Shown here: piece after piece, positions 1 to 5,532 of the stretch
How the letters are laid out: every line of letters begins with the position of its first letter
Numbering within the stretch: position 1 is the stretch's first letter
From: Massilia sp.
GTDB taxonomy: Bacteria > Pseudomonadota > Gammaproteobacteria > Burkholderiales > Burkholderiaceae_D
Assembly (NCBI GenBank): GCA_003520365.1
Contig: DOUW01000147.1
Coordinates: forward strand, 1 to 7,135
Direction: 5' to 3'
Length of the DNA: 7,135 nt
Notes under the pieces: model-generated
Told to the model about the DNA's origin: nothing
Database searches by the model: none
The model's input: only the letters and a program-made list of their open reading frames with translations
Program-made: the position numbers and the translations under genes

Positions 1-264
1 CGGCCCGGGCGCATGCGGCAGCAGCGCCTGCACGCAGGCCGCATAGCACTGCGCCAGGCCGTTCGCGGCCAGGGCTTCGCGCTCGATCTCGTTCTCGACC
101 GCGGCCTGCAGCGCCATCAGTTCGGCGCGCAAGGCGGGCGGGAAGGGGATGAAGCTGGCTTCGAGCGTACGGATGGCGCCGCCGCCGAAGTCGGCCAGCA
201 CGCCGTCGACGCCGTCCATGCTGGTGCCCGACATCAGGCCGATATACAAAGTAGAAGTGGTCAT
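1..264 (-). CDS. anmK: Anhydro-N-acetylmuramic acid kinase, N-terminal part (runs off the left edge)
   Basis: Only the first 88 codons are present; the gene continues beyond base 1. The protein begins MTTSTLYIGLMSGTSMDGVD, and the GTSMDG motif (residues 13-18) near the N-terminus is the phosphate-binding signature of AnmK in the ASKHA kinase fold. AnmK is a cytoplasmic enzyme that hydrolyses the 1,6-anhydro ring of anhydro-MurNAc and phosphorylates it to MurNAc-6-phosphate during cell-wall recycling. Two in-frame ATGs are possible, at 264 and 270 (the latter adds Met-Ile). I chose 264 because it best fits the usual short lead before the GTSMDG motif. There is no clear Shine-Dalgarno sequence before either. 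The gene lies downstream of the murein endopeptidase gene in the same direction, but a strong terminator separates them, so it probably has its own promoter. Identification is confident; the exact start is not. Confidence 0.93.
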   Translation of the reverse strand, partial: MTTSTLYIGLMSGTSMDGVDGVLADFGGGAIRTLEASFIPFPPALRAELMALQAAVENEIEREALAANGLAQCYAACVQALLPHAPGP

Positions 265-276
265 AATCATTTGCCC

Positions 277-282
277 ATCATA
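277..282 (-). promoter_or_regulatory. Possible -10 element for anmK
   Basis: Read on the minus strand this is TATGAT, five of six matches to the sigma-70 -10 box. Transcription would start near base 270, at or just before the anmK start codon, giving a leaderless or nearly leaderless message. No convincing -35 box is visible at 16-18 bases upstream. The rest of the 121 bases between here and the upstream terminator shows nothing else I can name. Confidence 0.25.
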
Positions 283-385
283 AAGCAAGGAAGTCCGATC
301 ACGCCGCCGCGCCGGATCGGGTGCGGGTGCAGCGCCCCGCCTCCCGTTTGCGACAGTCTCCGGCTCCCGGAGTCAATGTCGACGT

Positions 386-424
386 AAAAACGCCTTCCGT
401 GCATCTGCATGCAGGGAAGGCGTT
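386..424 (-). terminator. Intrinsic terminator of the M23 peptidase gene
   Basis: On the minus strand a perfect 10-bp stem (424-415 pairing with 398-389) runs into five T residues (390-386), two of which belong to the stem. The 16-base loop can itself fold into a 5-bp stem (TGCAT with ATGCA) around CTGC, separated from the main stem by a G/G mismatch. The stem begins 21 bases after the peptidase stop codon. The plus-strand side lacks a T-run, so the terminator works only for leftward transcription. Confidence 0.88.
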
Positions 425-445
425 CTAGTACAGCGTCTTGAGAGC

Positions 446-1807
446 TTAGCGTGCAGCCATGGCGTTGCCGCCCGGGGTCAGCAGCGAGAAGCGGTGGTTC
501 ATCTCGGCGGCGGCCATCTTGAAGCGGGTCATTTCCGCGGCCGTCAGCGGCGCCTGGGTCAGGCCCTTCAGCGTTGCCGGGTCGCGCGCGACATTTGCCA
601 CGCGGAACTCGTAGTGCAGGTGGGCGCCGGTCGACCAGCCGGTCGAGCCGACGTAGCCGATGATGTCGCCCTGGCTGACCTTGGCGCCCTTGCGCACGCC
701 GTTGCCGATGCGGCTCATGTGGGCGTAGGCGGTGCTGTAGTTGTTCCAGTGCTTGAGCACGACCATGTTGCCGTAGCCGCTGTTCACGCCGGCGAAGTCG
801 ACGGTGCCGTCGCCCGCGGCGCGGATCGGGGTGCCGGTCGGGGCCGCGTAGTCGATGCCCTTGTGCGCTTTCCACTTGCCCGAGATCGGGTGGATGCGGT
901 TCGAGAAGCCCGAGGAGACGCGCGAGAAGGCCAGCGGCGACTTGAGGAAGGCTTTTTTCAGCGACTTGCCGTCCAGGCTGTAGTAGCCGCCCTGCTTGGT
1001 GACCGGGTCTTCGAACCAGACGGCCTGGTAGCTGGTGCCGCGGTTGATGAACTCGCCGGCCAGGATGCGGCCGGTCTTGACCATTTCGCCGTCCAGCCAG
1101 AAGGTTTCGTAGACGACGTTGAAACGGTCGCCGCGCTTCAGGTCGGAGCGGAAGTCGATGTTGGTCGAGAACATCTGGATGATTTCGCCGACCACGGAAT
1201 CCGGGATCGAGCCGCCGTCGACGTTGGCGTCGGTGGCCGAGTAGAGCGAGGTGGTGATCTCGCGCGAACGCATCTCGACGCGGCGTTCCAGCTTGGCCGG
1301 CGCTTCGCTGGCGACGAAGCCGTCACCCTTGCGGGCGATCGTCAGGATAACCGGGGTGCTGTTCTTGTCGGTGATGGTGGCGCGCAGGGAGAGGAGCAGG
1401 CCGTTCTCGTCGGTCTCGGCTTGCAGGCGCTTGCCGTTCTTCAGGGAGATCAGGCGGCGGGCCAGTTTGTCGGAACGGATGAACTTTTGTGCTTGCGCAT
1501 CATCCACACCCATGCGGCTCAGGGTGGAGCCGATCGAGTCGCCCGAGCGGATCCGCTCTTCTTGGATGAATTGCTGTTCGTCCTGTTGGAGGGCGGCGAT
1601 CTGGTCGGCCAGGTTCGGCAGCGCGAGGTTTTCGGCGACTGACTTGACCGGCACGTCGGCCGGGTCGGGGGCAATCGGGGCCACCGCGACTGCGCCGAAT
1701 GCGCACAGTGCCAGGGCCACCGCGCCGGCGCCCACGATGCGGGTCTTGCGACTTGCATCGGCCAGGCCGAACCAGCGTTTGCCGGTGATTTTATGTATAG
1801 GGTTCAT
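446..1807 (-). CDS. Membrane-anchored M23 family (LytM) murein DD-endopeptidase, MepM-like
   Basis: The product is 453 residues. A basic N-terminus (to about residue 23) is followed by one hydrophobic segment (about 24-46), a signal anchor or uncleaved signal peptide, so the rest should lie in the periplasm. Residues 87-111 (RSGDSIGSTLSRMG and following) resemble the LysM/OapA-like region of MepM. The C-terminal M23 domain (about 293-412) has the metal ligands H315 and D319 in HKGID and H398 in HLH, with H363 (AYAHMS) and H396 as catalytic histidines, so it looks active. Such enzymes cut the D-Ala-mDAP cross-links of peptidoglycan during wall growth. All ligands being present argues against an inactive EnvC/NlpD-type activator. 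The frame is open to an ATG at 1900, but that ATG overlaps the likely -10 box, so I chose the ATG at 1807; no clear Shine-Dalgarno precedes it. tyrS is divergent and anmK lies downstream. Family assignment is firm; the exact substrate is inferred. Confidence 0.92.
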   Translation of the reverse strand: MNPIHKITGKRWFGLADASRKTRIVGAGAVALALCAFGAVAVAPIAPDPADVPVKSVAENLALPNLADQIAALQQDEQQFIQEERIRSGDSIGSTLSRMGVDDAQAQKFIRSDKLARRLISLKNGKRLQAETDENGLLLSLRATITDKNSTPVILTIARKGDGFVASEAPAKLERRVEMRSREITTSLYSATDANVDGGSIPDSVVGEIIQMFSTNIDFRSDLKRGDRFNVVYETFWLDGEMVKTGRILAGEFINRGTSYQAVWFEDPVTKQGGYYSLDGKSLKKAFLKSPLAFSRVSSGFSNRIHPISGKWKAHKGIDYAAPTGTPIRAAGDGTVDFAGVNSGYGNMVVLKHWNNYSTAYAHMSRIGNGVRKGAKVSQGDIIGYVGSTGWSTGAHLHYEFRVANVARDPATLKGLTQAPLTAAEMTRFKMAAAEMNHRFSLLTPGGNAMAAR

Positions 1808-1898
1808 GCAATCAGTTAAAATTTGCCGCTTGAACTTCCACGCCATTGTTCTTGTTGTTTTGAAAAGTTTTCTTACGGCAAGATTGATGGGATCGAGC

Positions 1899-1907
1899 AT
1901 TATACCA
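1899..1907 (-). promoter_or_regulatory. Extended -10 promoter for the M23 peptidase gene
   Basis: On the minus strand this reads TGGTATAAT, a perfect extended -10 (TGN followed by TATAAT). No good -35 box sits at 16-18 bases, which extended -10 promoters tolerate. Transcription would start near 1892, giving a leader of about 85 bases before the ATG at 1807. It lies in the 148-base region shared with divergent tyrS. On the plus strand I see no comparably clear tyrS promoter. Confidence 0.72.
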
Positions 1908-1955
1908 AAATCCTTGCTCCTACAACCGTTTTAGCACTTTTCCTACAAGAATTTT

Positions 1956-3233
1956 ATGACTTCCCCCGCGTCTTCAGGCAATAGCAATTTAGCAACCGCC
2001 ACCGCTCTGCCGCTGTCGGACAAGGTGCAGGAGGCGCTTGCGATCGCGAAGCGCGGCGTCGACGAACTGCTGATCGAAAGCGAATTTGCACAAAAGCTGG
2101 CCCGTTCCGAGCAGAGCGGCGTACCGCTGCGCATCAAACTCGGCGCCGACCCGACCGCTCCCGACCTCCACCTCGGCCACACCGTGGTGCTCAACAAGCT
2201 GCGCCAGCTGCAGGACCTCGGCCACAAGGTCATCTTCCTGATCGGCGACTTCACCTCGATGATTGGCGACCCGTCGGGCCGCAATGCCACCCGCCCGCCG
2301 CTGTCGCGCGAGCAGATCGAGGAAAATGCCCAGACTTACTTCCGCCAGGTCGCCCTGATCCTCGATGCCGAGCGCACCGAGATGCGCTACAACTCCGAGT
2401 GGTGCGACCCGCTGGGCGCGCGCGGCATGATCCAGCTGGCCTCGCGCTACACTGTGGCGCGCATGATGGAGCGCGACGACTTCACCAAACGCTACAAGAG
2501 TGGGACACCGATCGCTATTCATGAGTTCCTGTATCCGTTGATGCAAGGCTACGATTCGGTCGCTTTGAAAGCAGACCTTGAGCTAGGTGGAACGGATCAG
2601 AAATTCAACCTGCTGGTTGGTCGTGAGTTGCAGAAAGACTACGGCCAGGAGCCGCAGTGCATTCTCACCATGCCATTGCTCGAGGGCCTGGACGGCGTCG
2701 ACAAGATGTCGAAGTCGAAGAACAACTACATCGGCATCACCGAGGCGCCGAACACCATGTTCGGCAAGCTGATGAGTATTTCCGACACCATGATGTGGCG
2801 TTACTACGACCTGCTGTCGTTCCGCTCGATCGAGGACATCGCCGCCGTGAAGGCCGCGACCGAAGGCGGCGCCAACCCGCGCGACGCCAAGGTCGCGCTG
2901 GCCAAGGAAATCGTGACCCGCTTCCACTCGGCGCAGGCGGCCGACGACGCGCTGGCCGACTTCGTGAACCGCTCGAAGGGCGGCATCCCCGACGACGTGC
3001 CCGAAGTGGCCGTGTCCGGCGCCCCGCTCGGCGTGGCCCAGCTGCTGAAGGCGGCCGGCCTGTGCGCCTCGACCTCGGAAGCGATGCGCATGATCGACCA
3101 GGGCGGCGTGCGCATCGACGGCGGTGTGGTCAGCGACAAGGGCTTGCAGGTGGAGGCCGGCACCTTCGTCATGCAGGTCGGCAAGCGCAAGTTCGCGCGC
3201 GTGACCTTCAGCCGGTCCGGCGATCCGGCATGA
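1956..3233 (+). CDS. tyrS: Tyrosyl-tRNA synthetase (KMSKS, type 2/TyrZ-like)
   Basis: The 425-residue product is a cytoplasmic class I synthetase that charges tRNA-Tyr with tyrosine. Visible landmarks are [13 protein letters not shown], with the HIGH-type motif at residues 72-75, the [10 protein letters not shown] block near 211-220, KMSKS at 250-254, and a C-terminal S4 RNA-binding domain at about 357-417. The intact KMSKS and overall pattern fit the second bacterial TyrRS group rather than the E. coli TyrS type, whose motif is KFGKT. Length is normal. The ATG at 1956 is preceded by only a weak purine stretch (AAGAA). The stop codon overlaps the dtd start (ATGA), so the two genes are translationally coupled. 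Codons 182-228 (2499-2639) have much lower third-position GC than either side, although the reading frame and motifs are intact; this is reported as a finding. The function is not in doubt. Confidence 0.97.
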   Translation: MTSPASSGNSNLATATALPLSDKVQEALAIAKRGVDELLIESEFAQKLARSEQSGVPLRIKLGADPTAPDLHLGHTVVLNKLRQLQDLGHKVIFLIGDFTSMIGDPSGRNATRPPLSREQIEENAQTYFRQVALILDAERTEMRYNSEWCDPLGARGMIQLASRYTVARMMERDDFTKRYKSGTPIAIHEFLYPLMQGYDSVALKADLELGGTDQKFNLLVGRELQKDYGQEPQCILTMPLLEGLDGVDKMSKSKNNYIGITEAPNTMFGKLMSISDTMMWRYYDLLSFRSIEDIAAVKAATEGGANPRDAKVALAKEIVTRFHSAQAADDALADFVNRSKGGIPDDVPEVAVSGAPLGVAQLLKAAGLCASTSEAMRMIDQGGVRIDGGVVSDKGLQVEAGTFVMQVGKRKFARVTFSRSGDPA

Positions 3234-3688
3234 TCGGCCTGCTGCAACGCGTCAGCCAGGCCAGCGTAACAGTAGACGGCGTCTCGATCGGGGCGATCGA
3301 GACGGGCCTGATGGTCCTGGTCTGCGCCGAGAAGGGCGACACCGAGCGCGAGGCCGACGCTTTATTGGCCAAGCTGCTCGGCTACCGCGTCTTTTCCGAC
3401 GAGGCCGGCAAGATGAACCGCAGCGTCACCGACATCGGCGGCGCCTTGCTGCTGGTGCCGCAGTTCACGCTGGCGGCCGATACCCGGTCCGGCACCCGGC
3501 CCTCGTTCTCGCCGGCCGCCAGCCCCGACGACGGGCGCCGGCTGTTCGATTATTTCGTGCGCCGGGCATGCGAGCGGCATGGCAAAGTTGAAACCGGACA
3601 ATTTGGCGCCGACATGAAAGTGGCGTTGGTCAACGACGGGCCGGTGACAATCTGGCTGCGCGTTGATCCGGTCGACGTCAAGCGCTGA
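3230..3688 (+). CDS. dtd: D-aminoacyl-tRNA deacylase (D-Tyr-tRNA deacylase)
   Basis: The product is 152 residues, close to the usual 145-155. It begins [17 protein letters not shown] and contains GYRVFSD (51-57), QFTLAADT (78-85), RPSF (90-93) and NDGPVT (135-140), whose Gly137-Pro138 is the cross-subunit Gly-cisPro motif that gives Dtd its selectivity. The homodimeric cytoplasmic enzyme frees tRNA from wrongly attached D-amino acids and also from glycine on tRNA-Ala. Residue 77, normally Ser in the SQxTL motif, is Pro here (CCG codon). The start overlaps the tyrS stop as ATGA, so it depends on tyrS translation. The pairing is sensible because TyrRS is a known source of D-Tyr-tRNA. Confidence 0.95.
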   Translation: MIGLLQRVSQASVTVDGVSIGAIETGLMVLVCAEKGDTEREADALLAKLLGYRVFSDEAGKMNRSVTDIGGALLLVPQFTLAADTRSGTRPSFSPAASPDDGRRLFDYFVRRACERHGKVETGQFGADMKVALVNDGPVTIWLRVDPVDVKR

Positions 3689-3695
3689 AACCCGC

Positions 3696-3711
3696 ACCGC
3701 ATCGATGCGGT
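3696..3711. repeat. Perfect 16-base palindrome between dtd and the ybhB-like gene
   Basis: ACCGCATCGATGCGGT equals its own reverse complement. It sits 7 bases after the dtd stop and 6 bases before the ribosome-binding site of the next gene. It could be a protein-binding site or an RNA hairpin with a TCGA loop. No T-run follows, so it is not a normal terminator. Function is unknown. Confidence 0.4.
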
Positions 3712-3717
3712 CAATAC

Positions 3718-3724
3718 AAGGAGG
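3718..3724 (+). promoter_or_regulatory. Strong ribosome-binding site deciding a GTG start
   Basis: AAGGAGG lies 8 bases before GTG at 3733, which is optimal, but 17 bases before the in-frame ATG at 3742. It therefore supports the GTG. It is the only near-consensus Shine-Dalgarno sequence I see before any gene in the window. Confidence 0.8.
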
Positions 3725-3732
3725 CCCTGGGA

Positions 3733-4407
3733 GTGAGCAAAATGAAAATCTGGAGCGATTCGTTTACCGAGGGCGAGCCGATCCCGCCCGAATGCGCGTT
3801 CGCGGTCATCGACCCGGCCACCCACGTGCGCCTGTCGAATAACCGCAATCCCCACCTGGCCTGGGACGAGGTGCCGGCCGGCACCCAGTCGCTGGTGCTG
3901 CTGTGCCATGACGGCGATGCGCCGACCGACGGCACCGACGTCAACAAGGAAGGCCGGACCGTTCCCGACAGCCTGAAGCGCGCCGACTTCTACCACTGGA
4001 CCCTGGTCGACATTCCGCCCAGCCTGAAGGAACTGGCCGAAGGCCGCTTCTCCGACATGGTCACGCCGGGCGGCAAGTCCGGACCGGAGCTGCCTTTCCT
4101 CGTCAAGAACGGCACCGAACACCAGCTGCGCCAGGGCATTAACGACTACACCGGCTGGTTCGCGCAGGACCCTGACATGGCCGGCGAGTACTACGGCTAC
4201 GACGGTCCCTGCCCGCCGTGGAACGACGAGCGCGTCCACACTTACGTGTTCACCATCTACGCACTCGACATTGCCCGCCTGCCGCTGGAAGGCCGCTTCA
4301 CCGGCCAGGAAGCACGGCTGGCCATGCGCGGTCACATCCTCGACGAAGCCCAGATCTTCGGCGTCTATTCGCTCAATCCGGCGATCGCATCGACGCTGTC
4401 CAAGTAA
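3733..4407 (+). CDS. YbhB/YbcL family (PEBP, Raf-kinase-inhibitor-like) protein, long form
   Basis: The 224-residue product has the phosphatidylethanolamine-binding protein fold: HLAWDEVPAG (41-50), CHDGDAPT (58-65), FYHWTLVDIP (86-95), YDGPCPPW (156-163) and HTYVFTIYALD (169-179). These line the conserved anion or ligand pocket. No signal peptide is visible, so it is probably cytoplasmic. Compared with E. coli YbhB (158 residues, from memory) it has about 17 extra residues between DAPT and the FYHW histidine and about 30 more before GPCPP, and the usual DPDAP is DGDAP. The biochemical role of bacterial family members is not well established, so I assign none. It follows dtd by 44 bases, with its own strong ribosome-binding site and GTG start, and is closed by a terminator, so it is probably the last gene of the tyrS-dtd transcript. 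Confidence 0.88.
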   Translation: MSKMKIWSDSFTEGEPIPPECAFAVIDPATHVRLSNNRNPHLAWDEVPAGTQSLVLLCHDGDAPTDGTDVNKEGRTVPDSLKRADFYHWTLVDIPPSLKELAEGRFSDMVTPGGKSGPELPFLVKNGTEHQLRQGINDYTGWFAQDPDMAGEYYGYDGPCPPWNDERVHTYVFTIYALDIARLPLEGRFTGQEARLAMRGHILDEAQIFGVYSLNPAIASTLSK

Positions 4408-4412
4408 TCCCC

Positions 4413-4441
4413 GCGCCCGTGCGCTGGCACGGGCGCTTTTT
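4413..4441 (+). terminator. Strong intrinsic terminator after the ybhB-like gene
   Basis: A perfect 10-bp GC-rich stem (4413-4422 with 4427-4436), a GCTG tetraloop and five T residues (4437-4441). It begins 5 bases after the stop codon and ends 8 bases before the next start codon, so it should separate the phosphatase gene from the tyrS-dtd-ybhB transcript. Confidence 0.93.
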
Positions 4442-4444
4442 AAT
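4439..4444 (+). promoter_or_regulatory. Possible -10 element giving a leaderless phosphatase message
   Basis: TTTAAT matches five of six bases of TATAAT, and its expected transcription start falls at about 4450-4451, the A or T of the start codon. It overlaps the T-run of the terminator. No -35 box is recognisable upstream, where the sequence is the terminator stem. This is an inference from spacing only. Confidence 0.3.
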
Positions 4445-4449
4445 TCCGA

Positions 4450-5106
4450 ATGCAAAACGACACCACGACCCGGATCGTCCTGATCCGCCATGGCGAAACC
4501 GCCTGGAACGCCGAACGCCGCCTGCAGGGCCACCTCGACATCGACCTGAACGCCACCGGCATGCGCCAGGCGCGGGCCCTGGCCGCAGCCTTGGCCAATG
4601 AACGCTTCGACGTGCTCGTCTCGAGCGACCTGTCACGCGCCGCCCAGACCGCGAAAGCGGTCGCCGAGGTGCAGGATCTGCCTCTGTATATAGATGGACG
4701 CCTGCGCGAGCGCTGCTACGGGGGCTTCGAGGGGCTGCTGTATGCCGAGATCGCCGATCGCTATCCCCAGGAGTTCGCTGCCTGGCAAGGCCGCGACGTC
4801 GATGCGCCCCTGCCGCCGGGCGAGAATTGCGCCGAAACCTTCCGCCAGTTCTACGACCGCGTGGTGCCGGCCATCCTCGGCTGGGCCGAGGACAATCCCG
4901 GCAAGTCGCTGGCCCTGGTCGCCCACGGCGGCGTGCTCGAATGCGCCTACCGCGCCGCCCTCGGCCTCCCGCTCGACACCCCGCGCGACTTCAAGGTGCA
5001 CAACGCCAGCATCAACCGCTTCACCGTGCAGGACGGCAAACTACAGCTGGAGAGTTGGGGCGAGGTGGCGCATTTGCAGGCGGCGGTACTGGATGACGTC
5101 GGTTAA
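4450..5106 (+). CDS. Histidine phosphatase family protein (phosphoglycerate-mutase-like)
   Basis: The 218-residue product has the full catalytic set of the branch-1 histidine phosphatase superfamily: RHGET with R13 and phospho-acceptor H14, R63 in SSDLSRAAQTA, E87 in LRERCYGGFEG as likely acid, and H159 in VAHGG. It should be a soluble phosphomonoesterase or mutase. The substrate cannot be read from sequence; cofactor-independent-like GpmB, alpha-ribazole phosphatase and general sugar phosphatases share these motifs. The ATG at 4450 is the only workable start: the same frame has a TAA at 4441-4443 and RHG is already at residue 13. No Shine-Dalgarno sequence is possible in the 8 bases between the terminator T-run and the ATG, so the gene may be leaderless or read through from upstream. 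No cobalamin genes are nearby to support a ribazole phosphatase role. Confidence 0.9.
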   Translation: MQNDTTTRIVLIRHGETAWNAERRLQGHLDIDLNATGMRQARALAAALANERFDVLVSSDLSRAAQTAKAVAEVQDLPLYIDGRLRERCYGGFEGLLYAEIADRYPQEFAAWQGRDVDAPLPPGENCAETFRQFYDRVVPAILGWAEDNPGKSLALVAHGGVLECAYRAALGLPLDTPRDFKVHNASINRFTVQDGKLQLESWGEVAHLQAAVLDDVG

Positions 5107-5182
5107 GCGGTAGATTTACGGATGTAGCGTGGCCTATTTCCGAGCACAAGTAGTCAACTTGTAAGTGCAAGTGACGGAAGGT

Positions 5183-5211
5183 GTAGGGTGGGCGCCCCGT
5201 GCCCACGCGTT
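5183..5211 (+). repeat. Left REP-like arm
   Basis: Starts GTAGGGTGGGC and ends GTGCCCACGCGTT. Bases 5188-5206 fold into an 8-pair hairpin, including one G-T wobble, with a CCC loop. It differs from the right arm at three central positions. Confidence 0.8.
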
Positions 5212-5331
5212 ACGCACGTGGTCGGCAGTTACATGCGGCGATATTTCGCCCGCAAAATGTGCAACGGAAGCAGGCCAGGATGGACGCTAGCGGGCGAGAA
5301 GGTCCAGCCGCCAGGCAAAGGAGGCGCACGC

Positions 5332-5360
5332 AACGCGTGGGCACAGCGTGCCCACCCTAC
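5332..5360 (-). repeat. Right REP-like arm, inverted
   Basis: The reverse complement starts GTAGGGTGGGC. Bases 5337-5344 pair perfectly with 5348-5355 around an AGC loop, so this arm is the better-preserved hairpin. Confidence 0.8.
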
Positions 5361-5452
5361 GGCGCTGCGATGAAGGCGCCGACAAATGAATCCACCTGGC
5401 TAACCAATTTTTTTCCCCCTGTCCACACCTGATTGTCCCGTTCGCTACAATC

Positions 5453-5469
5453 CGGCAAAAATTTTGCCG
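5453..5469. promoter_or_regulatory. Perfect 17-base palindrome upstream of dusB-fis, possible operator
   Basis: CGGCAAAA and TTTTGCCG flank a central A. The inner 15 bases start with G, end with C and have a nine-base A/T centre, as Fis sites do, but the Y-R steps expected at -4/-3 and +3/+4 are not both met. It lies between two -10-like boxes (TACAAT 5446-5451 and TAAAAT 5492-5497) and ends 22 bases before the second. In E. coli the dusB-fis promoter is repressed by Fis itself; the same role here is an inference. Confidence 0.4.
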
Positions 5470-5491
5470 ATAATTTGAGCAGCGCTTGGGG

Positions 5492-5497
5492 TAAAAT
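5492..5497 (+). promoter_or_regulatory. Probable -10 element of the dusB-fis-purH promoter
   Basis: TAAAAT matches five of six bases of TATAAT and would start transcription near 5504, leaving a leader of about 29 bases. The TTGAGC at 5475-5480 is only 11 bases upstream, too close to serve as its -35 box, so the promoter would be weak or activator-dependent. TACAAT at 5446-5451 is an alternative -10. Confidence 0.45.
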
Positions 5498-5532
5498 AAC
5501 GGGTTCCCGAGAATTCTCCTTCTATTCCCCCT

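Larger units (their letters stand above)
5183..5360. mobile_element. REPIN- or MITE-like element with terminal inverted palindromic repeats
   Basis: Two 29-bp arms, 5183-5211 and 5332-5360, are inverted copies of each other with 26 of 29 matching bases, separated by 120 bases. Homology continues weakly for about seven more bases inward, with three transition differences. Each arm is itself a hairpin. The interior holds a small hairpin (GGCGA TATT TCGCC) and no credible gene. The arrangement matches non-autonomous elements built from paired REP sequences, normally moved by a RAYT transposase encoded elsewhere. No target-site duplication is visible. I recall similar GTAGGGTGGGC repeats as common in betaproteobacteria, but family membership was not checked. 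Confidence 0.72.
5107..5532. other. Gene-free interval between the phosphatase gene and dusB
   Basis: This 426-base gap has three parts. 5107-5182 holds only short ACTTG/CAAGT repeats, where one ACTTG (5157-5161) can pair with CAAGT on either side; no gene is seen. 5183-5360 is the inverted-repeat element described separately. 5361-5532 is less GC-rich, has a T7 run at 5408-5414 with no convincing hairpin before it, and holds the presumed dusB promoter. Short open frames across the repeat element look accidental. No clear terminator of the phosphatase gene is visible. Confidence 0.7.

Noticed and set aside
494..1642. Long open frame of 382 codons on the plus strand, opposite the M23 peptidase
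   Set aside because: It is an antisense shadow of a high-GC coding region; its composition is rich in Ala, Gly, Arg, Val and Asp with no family motif, while the minus-strand frame carries complete M23 motifs.
4424..4440. CTGGCAC resembling the -24 element of a sigma-54 promoter before the phosphatase gene
   Set aside because: The GC expected at -12 is TT at the required spacing, and the bases are already explained as the terminator stem.
3550..4533. 327-codon minus-strand frame across dtd, the ybhB-like gene and the phosphatase start
   Set aside because: It runs through three genes and a terminator hairpin and shows low-complexity high-GC shadow composition.
5408..5414. T7 run as a terminator for the histidine phosphatase gene
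   Set aside because: No stable GC-rich hairpin lies immediately upstream; the repeat-arm hairpin ends about 50 bases earlier.
5188..5432. Two small plus-strand open frames across the inverted-repeat element
   Set aside because: They are translations of the repeat arms themselves, without a ribosome-binding site or known domain; the palindromic structure explains the sequence better.
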